Shown here: positions 47,488 to 56,797 of the stretch, in pieces | Numbering within the stretch: the first letter of the stretch is position 1 | How the letters are laid out: each line of letters starts with the position of its first letter | Origin: Kordiimonadaceae bacterium | GTDB lineage: Bacteria; Pseudomonadota; Alphaproteobacteria; Sphingomonadales; Kordiimonadaceae | Assembly (NCBI GenBank): GCA_017640725.1 | Contig: JAEPQB010000001.1 | Span: forward strand, 496,001 to 560,000 | DNA: 64,000 bases | Direction: 5' to 3' | Notes under the pieces: generated by a model | What the model saw: only the letters and a program-made list of their open reading frames with translations | The model's database searches: none | Told to the model about the DNA's origin: nothing | Position numbers and translations under genes: made by a program

Positions 47488-47610
47488 TTTTCCCTGCGAC
47501 CTTTTGCAGCTGTAATAGGGCTTTTTGAGGCAGCTCAAAACCGATAGAGTGCGTCTATCTTTTGCTTGCTGATGTATGCTTGCGCGCCCTTATTGGTAAA
47601 CTAGTCCTCT

Positions 47611-47979
47611 ATGTCCAACGCTCACAAACCATGGCTGATTGCCTTGTTGCTTGTTGCCTTCTCTGCAAAGGCTTTTGTGCCAGTTGGCATGATGTTGGAC
47701 GTGCAGTCCTTCATGAAGGGCAGCAATTTGGTCACCATTTGTGCGTCAGCCGGCGAGCTTCCATGGCAACTTGTTCACTTTGACCATGACGACGGCATGA
47801 TGGACCAGATGCCAGAAGAGCGCTGTCCTTATGCTGCGCTGGATACACCAACAAGTATAGGTGAGGTGTTGGCGCCCAATGCGGCAACACTCGGACACAC
47901 CTATTATTCCCCGGTCACGACAGACCTCATCAAAATCCTGATTGAACGCCCCGCCGCGCGGGCGCCGCCATTGGCTTGA
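47611..47979 (+). CDS. DUF2946-like small membrane or exported protein
   Basis: 122 residues. A hydrophobic N-terminus (WLIALLLVAFSAKAFVPVGMM) is followed by ICASAG, then HFDHDDGMMDQMPEERCPYA, a stretch rich in His, Asp, Met and Cys that could bind metal, and a closing RAPPLA. This is the pattern of DUF2946 proteins found beside copper-related genes. It is 42 bp before a His/Met-rich outer-membrane protein and is probably in its operon. Confidence 0.78.
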   Translation: MSNAHKPWLIALLLVAFSAKAFVPVGMMLDVQSFMKGSNLVTICASAGELPWQLVHFDHDDGMMDQMPEERCPYAALDTPTSIGEVLAPNAATLGHTYYSPVTTDLIKILIERPAARAPPLA

Positions 47980-48021
47980 GCCCTCATCAACTCAAAGCAT
48001 ATTTAAATCAGGATTTTTCTC

Positions 48022-49104
48022 ATGAACCGCATTTCATTTGCGGCGGCACTGACGTGCCTGCCCACAGTTTTTTTGCATCCAGCAAGCGCACATGACGTGC
48101 ACACCGATCCACGCGCCTACGACCATGCACCTATTGGCGTGATGGGCGACCACCTCCATAAAAGAGGCGAGTTTATGCTGTCTGCGCGCTTTATGCGCAT
48201 GGACATGGGCGGTAACCGCATTGGCACTAACTCCGTCACGCCAGAACAAATCGCCACCACTGTGCCCAATCAGTTTTTTGGCCAGCCAATGCAACCGCCA
48301 ACACTGCGTGTGGTGCCAACAACCATGACCATGGACATGTATATGCTTGGCGCCATGTATGCCCCGAGTGATAGCGTGACCCTGATGGCGATGACCATGT
48401 ACGGCACGCGGGAGATGGACCACATCACTTTCCAGGGCGGTATGGGCACGACACGCCTCGGGGAGTTCACCACCAACACCTCTGCGTTTGGTGACACAAA
48501 AGTGGCGGCGCTGGTGCGCCTGTTCGACAATGTCACGCACAAAGTACATTTGAATGCTGGGGTTTCTGTCCCTACTGGCAAAATTTCGGAGCGTGACCAG
48601 ATTTTGACCCCGATGGACGGCACACCCACCGTGCGCCTGCCCTACCCTATGCAAATTGGTTCCGGCACCTGGGACCTAGCGCCTGGCATTACCTATGTCG
48701 GTCATGAAGGCAGCTGGAACTGGGGTGCACAGGCCAGTGCACTTATCCGTCTTGGCGATAATGGCGCCAACTACAGCCTTGGGGATCGCTGGGAAGCCAC
48801 CAGCTGGCTTTCGTATGGGTTCTCGGACGCGTTTTCCATCTCGGCGCGCCTGAAAGGCAGCACACAGGGGCGCATTGACGGACAAGACCCTCAAATCGTC
48901 GCACCTGTGCAAACGGCTCAAACTGAGTTTCACGGCGGGGAGCGCATTGATGCTCTGTTTGGTGCCAACTTTCTGGTAACCGGCGGCGCGCTTGAAGGCC
49001 ACCGATTGGGCATTGAGTTCGGTGTCCCTGTGGTGCAAGACCTGAATGGCCCGCAAATGGAGACGGATTATACGCTAACAGTTGGTTGGCAGTTGGCGTT
49101 TTAA
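48022..49104 (+). CDS. Met-rich outer-membrane beta-barrel protein, probably copper-related
   Basis: 360 residues with a signal peptide ending in HPASA. The mature N-terminus is rich in His (HDVHTDPRAYDHAPIGVMGD). Met is frequent in RFMRMDMGGNR, TTMTMDMYMLGAMY and LMAMTMYGTREMDH, as in copper-handling proteins. The rest alternates polar and hydrophobic residues in strands and ends in WQLAF, the C-terminal Phe of an outer-membrane barrel. Together with the DUF2946-like gene it suggests metal handling at the envelope. Confidence 0.8.
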   Translation: MNRISFAAALTCLPTVFLHPASAHDVHTDPRAYDHAPIGVMGDHLHKRGEFMLSARFMRMDMGGNRIGTNSVTPEQIATTVPNQFFGQPMQPPTLRVVPTTMTMDMYMLGAMYAPSDSVTLMAMTMYGTREMDHITFQGGMGTTRLGEFTTNTSAFGDTKVAALVRLFDNVTHKVHLNAGVSVPTGKISERDQILTPMDGTPTVRLPYPMQIGSGTWDLAPGITYVGHEGSWNWGAQASALIRLGDNGANYSLGDRWEATSWLSYGFSDAFSISARLKGSTQGRIDGQDPQIVAPVQTAQTEFHGGERIDALFGANFLVTGGALEGHRLGIEFGVPVVQDLNGPQMETDYTLTVGWQLAF

Positions 49105-49246
49105 TCAAGACGGCGTGGCTAAGGGCACTCTTTCGCCGCGCCGCTTCAGGCAGAAAAACTCTCGCCTGGTGTATCTGTAATTGAAGGGCCGAAGAACTGT
49201 GGCTATGGTGCGCAGCAATTCTTTTTTGTACGCAGGCACAGCCAAC

Positions 49247-50584
49247 ATGACCGATACCCTTTCCCTTCTTGATGACCTTGTTCAATCAGCCCGAAAAGCA
49301 GGGGCAGATGCCGCGGATGCAGTGGCGGTGGATGCACGCAGTCGCGGCATCAGTTGGCGCGACGGCAAGATGGAGGATGTGGAAGGATCTGAAGCAGAAG
49401 ACATTGGACTGCGTGCCCTGATTGGCAAAAAACAGGCCATGGTGTCGACCTCTGACAGACGACCCGCAAATCTGGTTGAACTGGTATCCCGAACAGTTTC
49501 AATGGCCAAAGCGGTGCCCGAAGACGAATTTTGTGGGTTGGCGCCGGAAGACCGCTTGCATCAAGGCGAATTCGCAGACCTCGAACTCTTCGACGATACC
49601 GACGTCTCAGCAGACACACTGCGCGAGATGGCGCGAGATGCAGAGGATGCCGCGCGCGCCGTTGAGGGCGTCACCAATTCAGATGGTGCCGGGGCTGGAG
49701 CGTCGAGTTGGGCGATTAGCTTGGTGACCAGCCACGGTTTCTCCGGGCACTATAAAGGCAGCAGCTTTTCTGCATCTGTTTCAGCGGTCGCCGGTGAAGG
49801 CACTGGCATGGAACGTGACTATGAGTTCACCAGTGCGCGGCACTTCAATGACCTGACGAGCGCCGCTGAAGTTGGGCGCGTTGCCGGCGAACGCGCGGTT
49901 AAGCGTCTGAACCCTTCTAAAATCGATAGCGGTGAATTGACGGTGGTGTTCGACCCGCGCGTTTCGAAAAGCCTGCTTGGGCACTTTTCCGGGGCTATTT
50001 CCGGCACCAGCGTTGCCCGAGGCACCAGCTTCCTGAAGGGCCAGATGGGGGAAAGCGTTTTTGGACCCGATGTTCAACTGATTGATGACCCGCTCATGGT
50101 CAGAGGAATGTCATCAAAGCTCTTTGACGGCGAAGGTGTCCGAGTTGGAAAATGCGCTTTGGTTGAAAATGGTGTTTTGAAAAGCTGGATGTTGAACTCC
50201 GCCACCGCGCGCCAGTTGGGGCTTGAAGTGACAGGTCATGCTTCGCGTGGAACATCTTCCGCGCCTGGTATCACCACCAGCAATTTCTATATGGCGCCTG
50301 GTAAACTGAGCCCCAAAGAATTGATGGCAGATATCGCAGACGGCTTTTATGTCACTGAACTCATTGGCATGGGCGTCAACGCGGTGACAGGCGACTATAG
50401 CCGCGGCGCCGCGGGCTTCAGAATTCGGAAGGGAGAGCTGGCGGAAAGCGTGAGCGAAATCACCATTGCCAGCAATCTTAAGGATATGTTCAGGGCTCTT
50501 GTGCCAGCATCTGACCTTGAATTTAGATATGGCACGAACGCACCAACCGTGCGCATCGACGGCATGATGATTGCCGGTGCATAG
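49247..50584 (+). CDS. pmbA: Metalloprotease-related protein PmbA/TldE
   Basis: 445 residues from the ATG at 49247, close to the 450 of E. coli PmbA; in-frame starts upstream at 49181 lack support. ISWRDGKMEDVEGSEAEDIG and RGTSSAPGITTSNFYMAPG are typical of the TldD/PmbA family. The HExxxH zinc motif belongs to the TldD partner and is not expected here. It supports proteolytic maturation or degradation of peptides in the cytoplasm. The next gene begins 17 bp later. Confidence 0.92.
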   Translation: MTDTLSLLDDLVQSARKAGADAADAVAVDARSRGISWRDGKMEDVEGSEAEDIGLRALIGKKQAMVSTSDRRPANLVELVSRTVSMAKAVPEDEFCGLAPEDRLHQGEFADLELFDDTDVSADTLREMARDAEDAARAVEGVTNSDGAGAGASSWAISLVTSHGFSGHYKGSSFSASVSAVAGEGTGMERDYEFTSARHFNDLTSAAEVGRVAGERAVKRLNPSKIDSGELTVVFDPRVSKSLLGHFSGAISGTSVARGTSFLKGQMGESVFGPDVQLIDDPLMVRGMSSKLFDGEGVRVGKCALVENGVLKSWMLNSATARQLGLEVTGHASRGTSSAPGITTSNFYMAPGKLSPKELMADIADGFYVTELIGMGVNAVTGDYSRGAAGFRIRKGELAESVSEITIASNLKDMFRALVPASDLEFRYGTNAPTVRIDGMMIAGA

Positions 50585-50601
50585 CCGAGCGGAAGGAAAG
50601 C

Positions 50602-51477
50602 ATGGCGGGTTCAGACCCAACAGCAGCGCTTTTTGACGAGGACAGTTGCCCCTGGACCAGGGACGACGATGCCAAACTTGTCGAACAGGTAACCCGCGAA
50701 GCGGGCCGCATCGCGCTCTCTTACTTTGCGCGGGACATCCAGACCTGGGACAAGTCACCGAACAATCCAGTTTCGGAAGCCGACATCGCCGTTGATGAGT
50801 TTCTGCGCACCACTTTGTTGCAAAACAGAACAGGATATGGCTGGTTATCAGAAGAAACAGAAGACCAGCCTGAGCGGCTTCGATGTGGACGCCTTTGGAT
50901 TGTTGATCCGATTGATGGCACCCGTGCCTTTCTGGCGGGCGGCGACGACTGGGGCATTTCCGTTGCACTCGTGCAGGACCAGAAGCCAATCCTCGCCGCG
51001 TTTTATGCCCCGGTAAAAGACGCATTCTATTTCGCGCGTGTTGGTGAAGGCGCAACAAAAAATGGTGAGCCCATCCGTGCTTCCAATTGCGATGACCTGG
51101 CACGAGCGAAAATGATGGGCGACCCGGCAGCTTTCAAGCCAAACAAATACTGGCCGGTCGATTGGCCGGAAAGCATGCATTCAGTGCAGGCAAACTCCAT
51201 TGCCCTTCGGATTTGTCAGATCGCGGACGGGCAATTCGATTGCTGCGTTACCTTACGCCCCAAAAGCGACTGGGATGTGGCTGCCGCCGACCTGATTCTC
51301 TCAGAAGCGGGTGGTGTGCTGACAACCGGCGACGGCATTCACCTCCGATTCAATCGAAAAAAACCACTTCACAAGCATATTGTTGCTGGAACCGCGCCAA
51401 TAATTCCCGCATTGATGGCACGCGTAACACCTGCGCTAGAATCTTGGCGTGCACGCCAAAAAGCGCAGAAAGCCTGA
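50602..51477 (+). CDS. Inositol-monophosphatase-family phosphatase (CysQ-like)
   Basis: 291 residues; GGAAGG precedes the ATG. The Li+-sensitive phosphatase motifs are complete: EETED (about 90-94), WIVDPIDGTRAF (about 99-110) and SDWDVAAADLILSEAGG near 223-239. The family covers inositol-1-phosphatase and 3'(2'),5'-bisphosphate nucleotidase. Its position behind pmbA, a common pairing in alphaproteobacteria, does not settle which. Confidence 0.9.
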   Translation: MAGSDPTAALFDEDSCPWTRDDDAKLVEQVTREAGRIALSYFARDIQTWDKSPNNPVSEADIAVDEFLRTTLLQNRTGYGWLSEETEDQPERLRCGRLWIVDPIDGTRAFLAGGDDWGISVALVQDQKPILAAFYAPVKDAFYFARVGEGATKNGEPIRASNCDDLARAKMMGDPAAFKPNKYWPVDWPESMHSVQANSIALRICQIADGQFDCCVTLRPKSDWDVAAADLILSEAGGVLTTGDGIHLRFNRKKPLHKHIVAGTAPIIPALMARVTPALESWRARQKAQKA

Positions 51478-51538
51478 GTTTCGTTAACTGATTTTTTGCG
51501 ATTTCAAAGCTACTGTTAGCATTGGTGCGAAGTATTGG

Positions 51539-53737
51539 GTGCGGAACAGACTAATGGGTTTGCTTGGTCAAATTCGAACAATTGTGGTGGCGGTATGGAC
51601 CGCGGCAGTTTTTGTCATGGCGCAAGGCGTGGTGCACGCTGACCACAGTGATGTCATTCACGCAGAGGTGTTGCTGCAGGATATTCTTGATGCGCGCGCC
51701 TCAGACAGCTACTTGCGCATTCAAGAACTAGAGCAATTGATTGACCAGTCTCCTTCGCTGGCAGCTAAGTGTGAAGCTCTTAAAGAGGTTCTCTTTTTAG
51801 CAATGGATGCCGGTAACGTCGAAATTCTCGAAAAATATGGGACTTTGGGGCGTGAACTTGCACAAGAAGCAAGTGACCAGGAACTGCAGATATACAGTGA
51901 TTTGGCCTTCGCCGCGATTGAGCAGGTCAATGGAAACCTGACAACCGCTCAGCAGAAAGTTGATGAGATCCGGGTTTTTGCAGAGGAACTGGGTGACGAA
52001 AACGGCCTGTTCATAGTTGAAACGCTGGATGCTGTGGTAAAAATCGAATCTGGCAATATGCTAAGCGGATTGGCAAAGCTGACCACCAGCATGTTGACGC
52101 TACCCGACACGCAACGCGGCAACTGGATGCGCATGCAGGCCTATCTCACGCTCGGGTTCACCTATACCGCCATAGCCGATGTTGACCATATCATTGAATA
52201 TTATGGCCAAGCGCTAAACCTGTCTCAAAGCGAGGGTATCGCTCTGGACCGTGAGTCGATGTTGTACAATACGGCACAAGCACTGCAGGCCAGTCGTCAT
52301 TATGATATTGCGGAGCGGTATTTTGCCGCCCTTGAGGAGCTGGGTCTTCAAAACGGTCGCGTGGGCGCCAGCTATTATGGCCAAGAAGGCTTGGCATGGC
52401 TGAGCTACGAGCGGCGCGACTTCAATGCTGCGCTGCACTATCTGCAAAAAGCCCTGGCCAACCCTTCAAACGATGCGGTTTCGAAAGCGCACCTGTTGGA
52501 TTTAGCTGCAATAAGCCACGCCCAGCTTGGTAACGCAGAAATGGCGCGCGATTTTTTGCAGCAATCACAAGACCTGCTGAGCACCACCGAGTTTTACGAC
52601 GACCCCAGCAGCCTCGCGAATCTTACCCAAGCTTATATTCTGCAAGCCGAAGGAAACTTGAAAGAAGCGTTTGCACTGCTCAATTCCGTGCGCCGCAACC
52701 AGCTGGACGAGCAATTCGAGCAGTTTACTGGATCGATCGCTTATTTGAACGAAAGTCTGGACTCAATGCTTGAGCGGCAACGGACAGAACTTGAACTAAT
52801 CGATGCTCGCTCGACGAATACAAATTTGATCCTGATTTTCTCGGCACTGTTTATCGCTATGCTTGTTGGCGCGCTGGTAATGCAGCGCAAGCACAACAAG
52901 GCCTTGATCCATTCGCGGCTGCACGCAGAACATGCAAACCAGGCGAAATCAGAGTTCCTGGCCAATATGAGTCACGAATTGCGTACACCGCTGAACGCGA
53001 TTTTGGGTTTCTCAGAGATCATGACGCAAAAGATTTTTGGAGACCTGGGCGCGCGGCAATATGACGATTACGCGAGCCACATAAATCAAAGCGGCAAACA
53101 TCTCCTCGATATTATTAATGATATTCTGGATCTGTCGAAGGTGGAGTCCGGTCAGGTACAACTCAACGAAGAATTTCTCGATCTCACCTTACTCATTGAG
53201 GATACAAGCGCTCTCATCCACAACAGAGCTCGCAACAACGGTATCAGCATTGAGGTGAATGTTTCAGCGAACGCGCGCTATGTGTATGCAGACCGCCGCC
53301 TTGCGAAGCAAATTCTTCTAAACCTGCTCAGTAACGCTGTGAAATTCACCGAGCGAGACGGTTGCATATCCATTGATACAGAACTGGCGCCATCAGGCGG
53401 GCTTATGCTGGTTGTTTCTGACGACGGTATCGGCATGAGCGACCGCGAGCTTTCCCTTGCCTTAACACCCTTTGGGCAGGCAGGCACCACATTGACCCGC
53501 AGTCACGAAGGCACAGGGCTGGGGCTGCCGCTGGCAAACACCTTGATGGAATTGCATGGCGGCGCTTTGCTGGTGTCCTCCCAAAAAGGGGTTGGCACCG
53601 AGGTCAAAATGCTCTTCCCTGCTGACAGGCTAATGTCGCCAGATGCTGGTAATTTCTTAAGCAAATCACGTGAAATGGCTGAAAAAAAATCAGCCCGGCT
53701 AGAAATACATTCTGGCGCCGACAATGACGCGGCCTGA
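51539..53737 (+). CDS. Sensor histidine kinase with periplasmic TPR domain
   Basis: 732 residues from the GTG at 51539, with an ATG five codons on. A signal or membrane segment near 8-32 is followed by a large helical region (about 35-420) with TPR-like repeats, a membrane span near 428-448 (LILIFSALFIAMLVGALVM), the phospho-acceptor box SEFLANMSHELRTPLNAILG and an ATPase domain with EGTGLGLPLANTLMELHGG. There is no receiver domain. The last 39 bases overlap the end of the convergent porin gene. Confidence 0.93.
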   Translation: MRNRLMGLLGQIRTIVVAVWTAAVFVMAQGVVHADHSDVIHAEVLLQDILDARASDSYLRIQELEQLIDQSPSLAAKCEALKEVLFLAMDAGNVEILEKYGTLGRELAQEASDQELQIYSDLAFAAIEQVNGNLTTAQQKVDEIRVFAEELGDENGLFIVETLDAVVKIESGNMLSGLAKLTTSMLTLPDTQRGNWMRMQAYLTLGFTYTAIADVDHIIEYYGQALNLSQSEGIALDRESMLYNTAQALQASRHYDIAERYFAALEELGLQNGRVGASYYGQEGLAWLSYERRDFNAALHYLQKALANPSNDAVSKAHLLDLAAISHAQLGNAEMARDFLQQSQDLLSTTEFYDDPSSLANLTQAYILQAEGNLKEAFALLNSVRRNQLDEQFEQFTGSIAYLNESLDSMLERQRTELELIDARSTNTNLILIFSALFIAMLVGALVMQRKHNKALIHSRLHAEHANQAKSEFLANMSHELRTPLNAILGFSEIMTQKIFGDLGARQYDDYASHINQSGKHLLDIINDILDLSKVESGQVQLNEEFLDLTLLIEDTSALIHNRARNNGISIEVNVSANARYVYADRRLAKQILLNLLSNAVKFTERDGCISIDTELAPSGGLMLVVSDDGIGMSDRELSLALTPFGQAGTTLTRSHEGTGLGLPLANTLMELHGGALLVSSQKGVGTEVKMLFPADRLMSPDAGNFLSKSREMAEKKSARLEIHSGADNDAA

Positions 53738-54382
53738 ACCGATACGCCCATCAAATGATGATTTGTCGTAAGTGACACTGAGCTCTGCGTCCCCAACGAA
53801 CGCTGACAATCCAACCGACCAATCCCACAGGTTTTCAATATCGCTTCTGAAATCGCGCCCAACATGGCCGATTATTGTCAAAGAAGGCATGTTAGGAACC
53901 GGAATTTCCAGGTCAGCGAAACTGTAAAAGCTCTGGTTATTGGGGTTTACCCATCGGCCGCCCGGCGCATAGGCTACGCCAGCACGCGTAAACGCGAGAC
54001 CGAAATCCCTTGAAATGGACGCTTTGAATTCCGGGTAATACTGGCTGCTGTCGCCATGGATGCTATCGACCTCGACAGAAAAATCATAGACGTATCCACC
54101 AGTATCGAGGCTATAGCCCGCAAACAGTTCAAGCCGCGCATCACCGCCATTGGCAGTGTCAACAGTTCCTGCATCCACACCAGCGTAAAATCCATTGTCG
54201 AAGAACGCGCCGACAGACACAACGGCAGCGAAATCTCTATCGGAAAGAGAGAGTCCGCGGTCTCGGTAATCCGTTGTTACGCCGACATATCCATCCAGAG
54301 ATAATGACCATTCATCCTGAGCCATAGCAGGACTTGCAAACAGGCCAACTGTCAGAGCAGTTGCGATTAGGTTTTTGTTCAA
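53699..54382 (-). CDS. TorF-family putative porin
   Basis: 227 residues with a signal peptide (ALTVGLFASPAMAQD). Strand patterns LDGYVGVTTDYRDRGLSLSD, AAVVSVGAFFDNGFYAGVDA and LELFAGYSL match the Gcw_chp/TorF group, whose members have about a dozen strands, and the C-terminus VIVGARMYF ends in Phe as outer-membrane barrels do. The start ATG overlaps the stop of the M23 peptidase gene (ATGA), so the two are translationally coupled. Confidence 0.9.
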   Translation of the reverse strand: MNKNLIATALTVGLFASPAMAQDEWSLSLDGYVGVTTDYRDRGLSLSDRDFAAVVSVGAFFDNGFYAGVDAGTVDTANGGDARLELFAGYSLDTGGYVYDFSVEVDSIHGDSSQYYPEFKASISRDFGLAFTRAGVAYAPGGRWVNPNNQSFYSFADLEIPVPNMPSLTIIGHVGRDFRSDIENLWDWSVGLSAFVGDAELSVTYDKSSFDGRIGSGRVIVGARMYF

Positions 54383-55188
54383 TGTTCACCCTCTTCGAGC
54401 AATAACAATGGGTCTAGACGAACGGATTTCCAATTCACCCGCCAATCGACATGAGGACCGCTCGCGCGGCCGGTTGCGCCAATTGTCCCTATTGGTTCAC
54501 CTTTTTGGACCCGTTGCCCCTCTTCCACAGTAACGGTATCCAGATGGAACAAAGTTGATGTTACACCCAATCCGTGATCAACAATGATTATGCCGCCTTC
54601 AAGCAAGAAATCAGGCGCAGACAACCGCACGACGCCGCCAGCAGGTGCGTAAACTGGCGTGCCCGTCACGGCGGCGATATCCAAACCGTAATGCGGGCTT
54701 CGGGGCTCACCATTCAATATACGCTGACTGCCATAAAAGCCTGAAAACCGCCCTTCCGCTGGTTTAAGAAAACCGTCAATCCATAGTGTCTCCGGCATTT
54801 GCACAGAGCGGGCCGAGCGCACCCGACCGGTTTCCACCTTCCTCCGATCACGCCATTCAGGTGGCGGTGTTACTGTTTTGGGGGGCAAGCCATTAACCCG
54901 TTCGATGTCAAACTCCCGGTCTGCAATCTGGAGACTGACTTCCTCCCCAGAACCATCAGCGTACTCAAAGCGAAGGGTCATAGTTGCGGCTGCGTCACGT
55001 CCAAAACCAAATACAAACACACCGCTCTGATGGACCGCTACGGGCTGGTCATCCAGCCATATTTTTGTATCGGCCGAAACGGTGCCCCACATCATTCCTC
55101 CTTGAGTGGCATCGCCGTTCAGAACAGGTGCAGCACTCAAAGAGGATGAGAAGAAAAGAAAACCAAAAAGGATCCATAATTTGTTCAT
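54379..55188 (-). CDS. Exported M23-family metallopeptidase
   Basis: 269 residues with a signal peptide (LFGFLFFSSSLSAAP). The C-terminal peptidase domain has HYGLDIAA with the first zinc ligands, GIIIVDHGLGVTSTLFHLD and GPHVDWRVNW with the HxD motif. The family cuts peptidoglycan cross-links, and active-site residues appear intact. An N-terminal beta-rich domain (about 20-120) has no clear match. It is upstream of and coupled to the TorF-type porin. Confidence 0.92.
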   Translation of the reverse strand: MNKLWILFGFLFFSSSLSAAPVLNGDATQGGMMWGTVSADTKIWLDDQPVAVHQSGVFVFGFGRDAAATMTLRFEYADGSGEEVSLQIADREFDIERVNGLPPKTVTPPPEWRDRRKVETGRVRSARSVQMPETLWIDGFLKPAEGRFSGFYGSQRILNGEPRSPHYGLDIAAVTGTPVYAPAGGVVRLSAPDFLLEGGIIIVDHGLGVTSTLFHLDTVTVEEGQRVQKGEPIGTIGATGRASGPHVDWRVNWKSVRLDPLLLLEEGEH

Positions 55189-55238
55189 GACATGTTTTTC
55201 TTCCAGAACTGGGGCGAAAAGAGGGCTTAACTCGAAAA

Positions 55239-56678
55239 CTAAAACAAGTCGCCCTGTCGGCCGTCCTCTTTCTGCTTGGATTTCTTTTGCTTTGCTGGGG
55301 TTGTCTTTCTGGGCGAGCTATCCGAGCGACTTGTGACAGTAGCGCTTGATTGACCGTCAGCAAAATGCAGCTCAACCACATCACCGTTCGATAGTCCACC
55401 AGAACTGCTGACAATATGACCAGAGCTATCTTTTACGACCGAGAAACCCCGATCCAGAACCCGCTCGTAAGACAGACTGCCCAGCATGCGGGCAACGGAA
55501 ACGAGTTTGTCTTCCTGACGCTGCAGCGATCGTTTCGCAGCCGGCAGCAGTCTCGTGCCTTTGGCCATCAGTTCCCGCCCCCTGAATTCAACCATCTGCA
55601 GCAGCCTGCCGGCGGTCAACCCTCCGGCCACCCGATTTAATTGGCTTTCTTTAGTGCTAGCCACGAGCGACAAAGCACGCGGCAATCGATCGCAAAGATC
55701 ATCTAATTTCTGTTCGGAAATCGCCAACAAGTCAGAAGGTTTTGGCAAGGCTCGCGACAGCGCCCTCACCTGATCTTTGCGTGACTGCACCAAATTCTGT
55801 CTTTGTTGGGCCAAGCGGCGCCCAAGGTCCGTCACTGTGGCCATCAGCTCTTCGCGAACGGGCACCGTCATTTCGGCGGCCCCCGTCGGCGTGGGAGCCC
55901 TTAGGTCAGAGGCGTGGTCTATAAGAGTAGTATCCGTTTCGTGACCTACCGCAGAAATCAGGGGGATTTCGCTGGCAGCCGCAGCGCGAACAACCTCTTC
56001 TTCATTAAAAGCCCATAAGTCTTCTATTGACCCACCGCCACGGGCCACAATCAGCACTTCAGGACGCGGTACGGCCCCCGACCCATCAAGGGCATTAAAA
56101 CCCTTGATCGCTTCTGCAATCTGGCCCGCGGCGCCCTCGCCCTGAACAATCACCGGCCAAACGATCACTCGCCGCGGAAAACGATCTGCCAGCCGATGTA
56201 AAATGTCCCTTATAACCGCCCCTGTTGGTGAGGTAACCACACCAATTGTTTGTGGCAGATACGGCACCTTTTTTTTGTGGGAAGGATCGAACAAGCCCTC
56301 TGCTGCAAGTTTCTTTTTCCGCTCCTCCAGAAGCGCCATCAAGGCGCCCGCGCCTGCTGGCTCCATATGATCGACCACCATCTGGTATTTGGAGCGCGCG
56401 GCATAGGTGGTCAGCTTGCCGGAACAAATAACCTCAAGGCCGTCTTCCGGGCGAAAAGCAAATTTCTGCGCCTGACCCCGCCAACTGACACCATCCAGAA
56501 CCGACTTGTCATCTTTCAGGGCAAAATAAAGATGCCCGGACGCTGCAAACTTTACCCCAGAGAGTTCTGCGCGCACGCGTACATACCCAAACTGGTCCTC
56601 TACTGACCGCTTGAGCGCTGAAGAAAGCTCGGAAACACTGAATTCTTGAACGTTACTGGCCGGCCAGGCGTCGGACAT
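55239..56678 (-). CDS. xseA: Exodeoxyribonuclease VII large subunit
   Basis: 479 residues from the ATG at 56678, where the normal N-terminus with the OB-fold domain (EFSVSELSSALKRSVEDQFG) begins; the open frame extends to 56846 but overlaps the purD side. GVVTSPTGAVIRDILHRLAD and VARGGGSIEDLWAFNEEEVV are XseA signatures. A long coiled-coil middle (about 260-400) binds the small subunit, whose xseB gene is not in the window. The C-terminus is Lys/Ser-rich and ends DGRQGDLF. Confidence 0.95.
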   Translation of the reverse strand: MSDAWPASNVQEFSVSELSSALKRSVEDQFGYVRVRAELSGVKFAASGHLYFALKDDKSVLDGVSWRGQAQKFAFRPEDGLEVICSGKLTTYAARSKYQMVVDHMEPAGAGALMALLEERKKKLAAEGLFDPSHKKKVPYLPQTIGVVTSPTGAVIRDILHRLADRFPRRVIVWPVIVQGEGAAGQIAEAIKGFNALDGSGAVPRPEVLIVARGGGSIEDLWAFNEEEVVRAAAASEIPLISAVGHETDTTLIDHASDLRAPTPTGAAEMTVPVREELMATVTDLGRRLAQQRQNLVQSRKDQVRALSRALPKPSDLLAISEQKLDDLCDRLPRALSLVASTKESQLNRVAGGLTAGRLLQMVEFRGRELMAKGTRLLPAAKRSLQRQEDKLVSVARMLGSLSYERVLDRGFSVVKDSSGHIVSSSGGLSNGDVVELHFADGQSSATVTSRSDSSPRKTTPAKQKKSKQKEDGRQGDLF

Positions 56679-56797
56679 GAGAAACAAACAATCTAAGGGC
56701 AAACTTGGCAACAGACCTGCACTTCGGTCTTGAGTGGTTTTGAACCTATGATACAAGGAGCGAGCTTTCAAGATATCAGCGGGCCTAGGGGGACTGT

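Noticed and set aside
47523-47540. TTTTGAG-GCAG-CTCAAAA hairpin after the Tat-exported MBL gene
   Set aside because: AT-rich 7-bp stem without a T run on the plus strand; too weak to call.
48034-48654. 206-codon His-rich minus-strand frame
   Set aside because: The His comes from antisense reading of Met codons (CAT) of the Met-rich barrel gene, not from a real metal-binding protein.
50114-51103. 329-codon minus-strand frame over pmbA and the CysQ-like gene
   Set aside because: Spans two well-supported plus-strand genes; its sequence is rich in Cys, Arg, His and Pro, as is usual for antisense frames.
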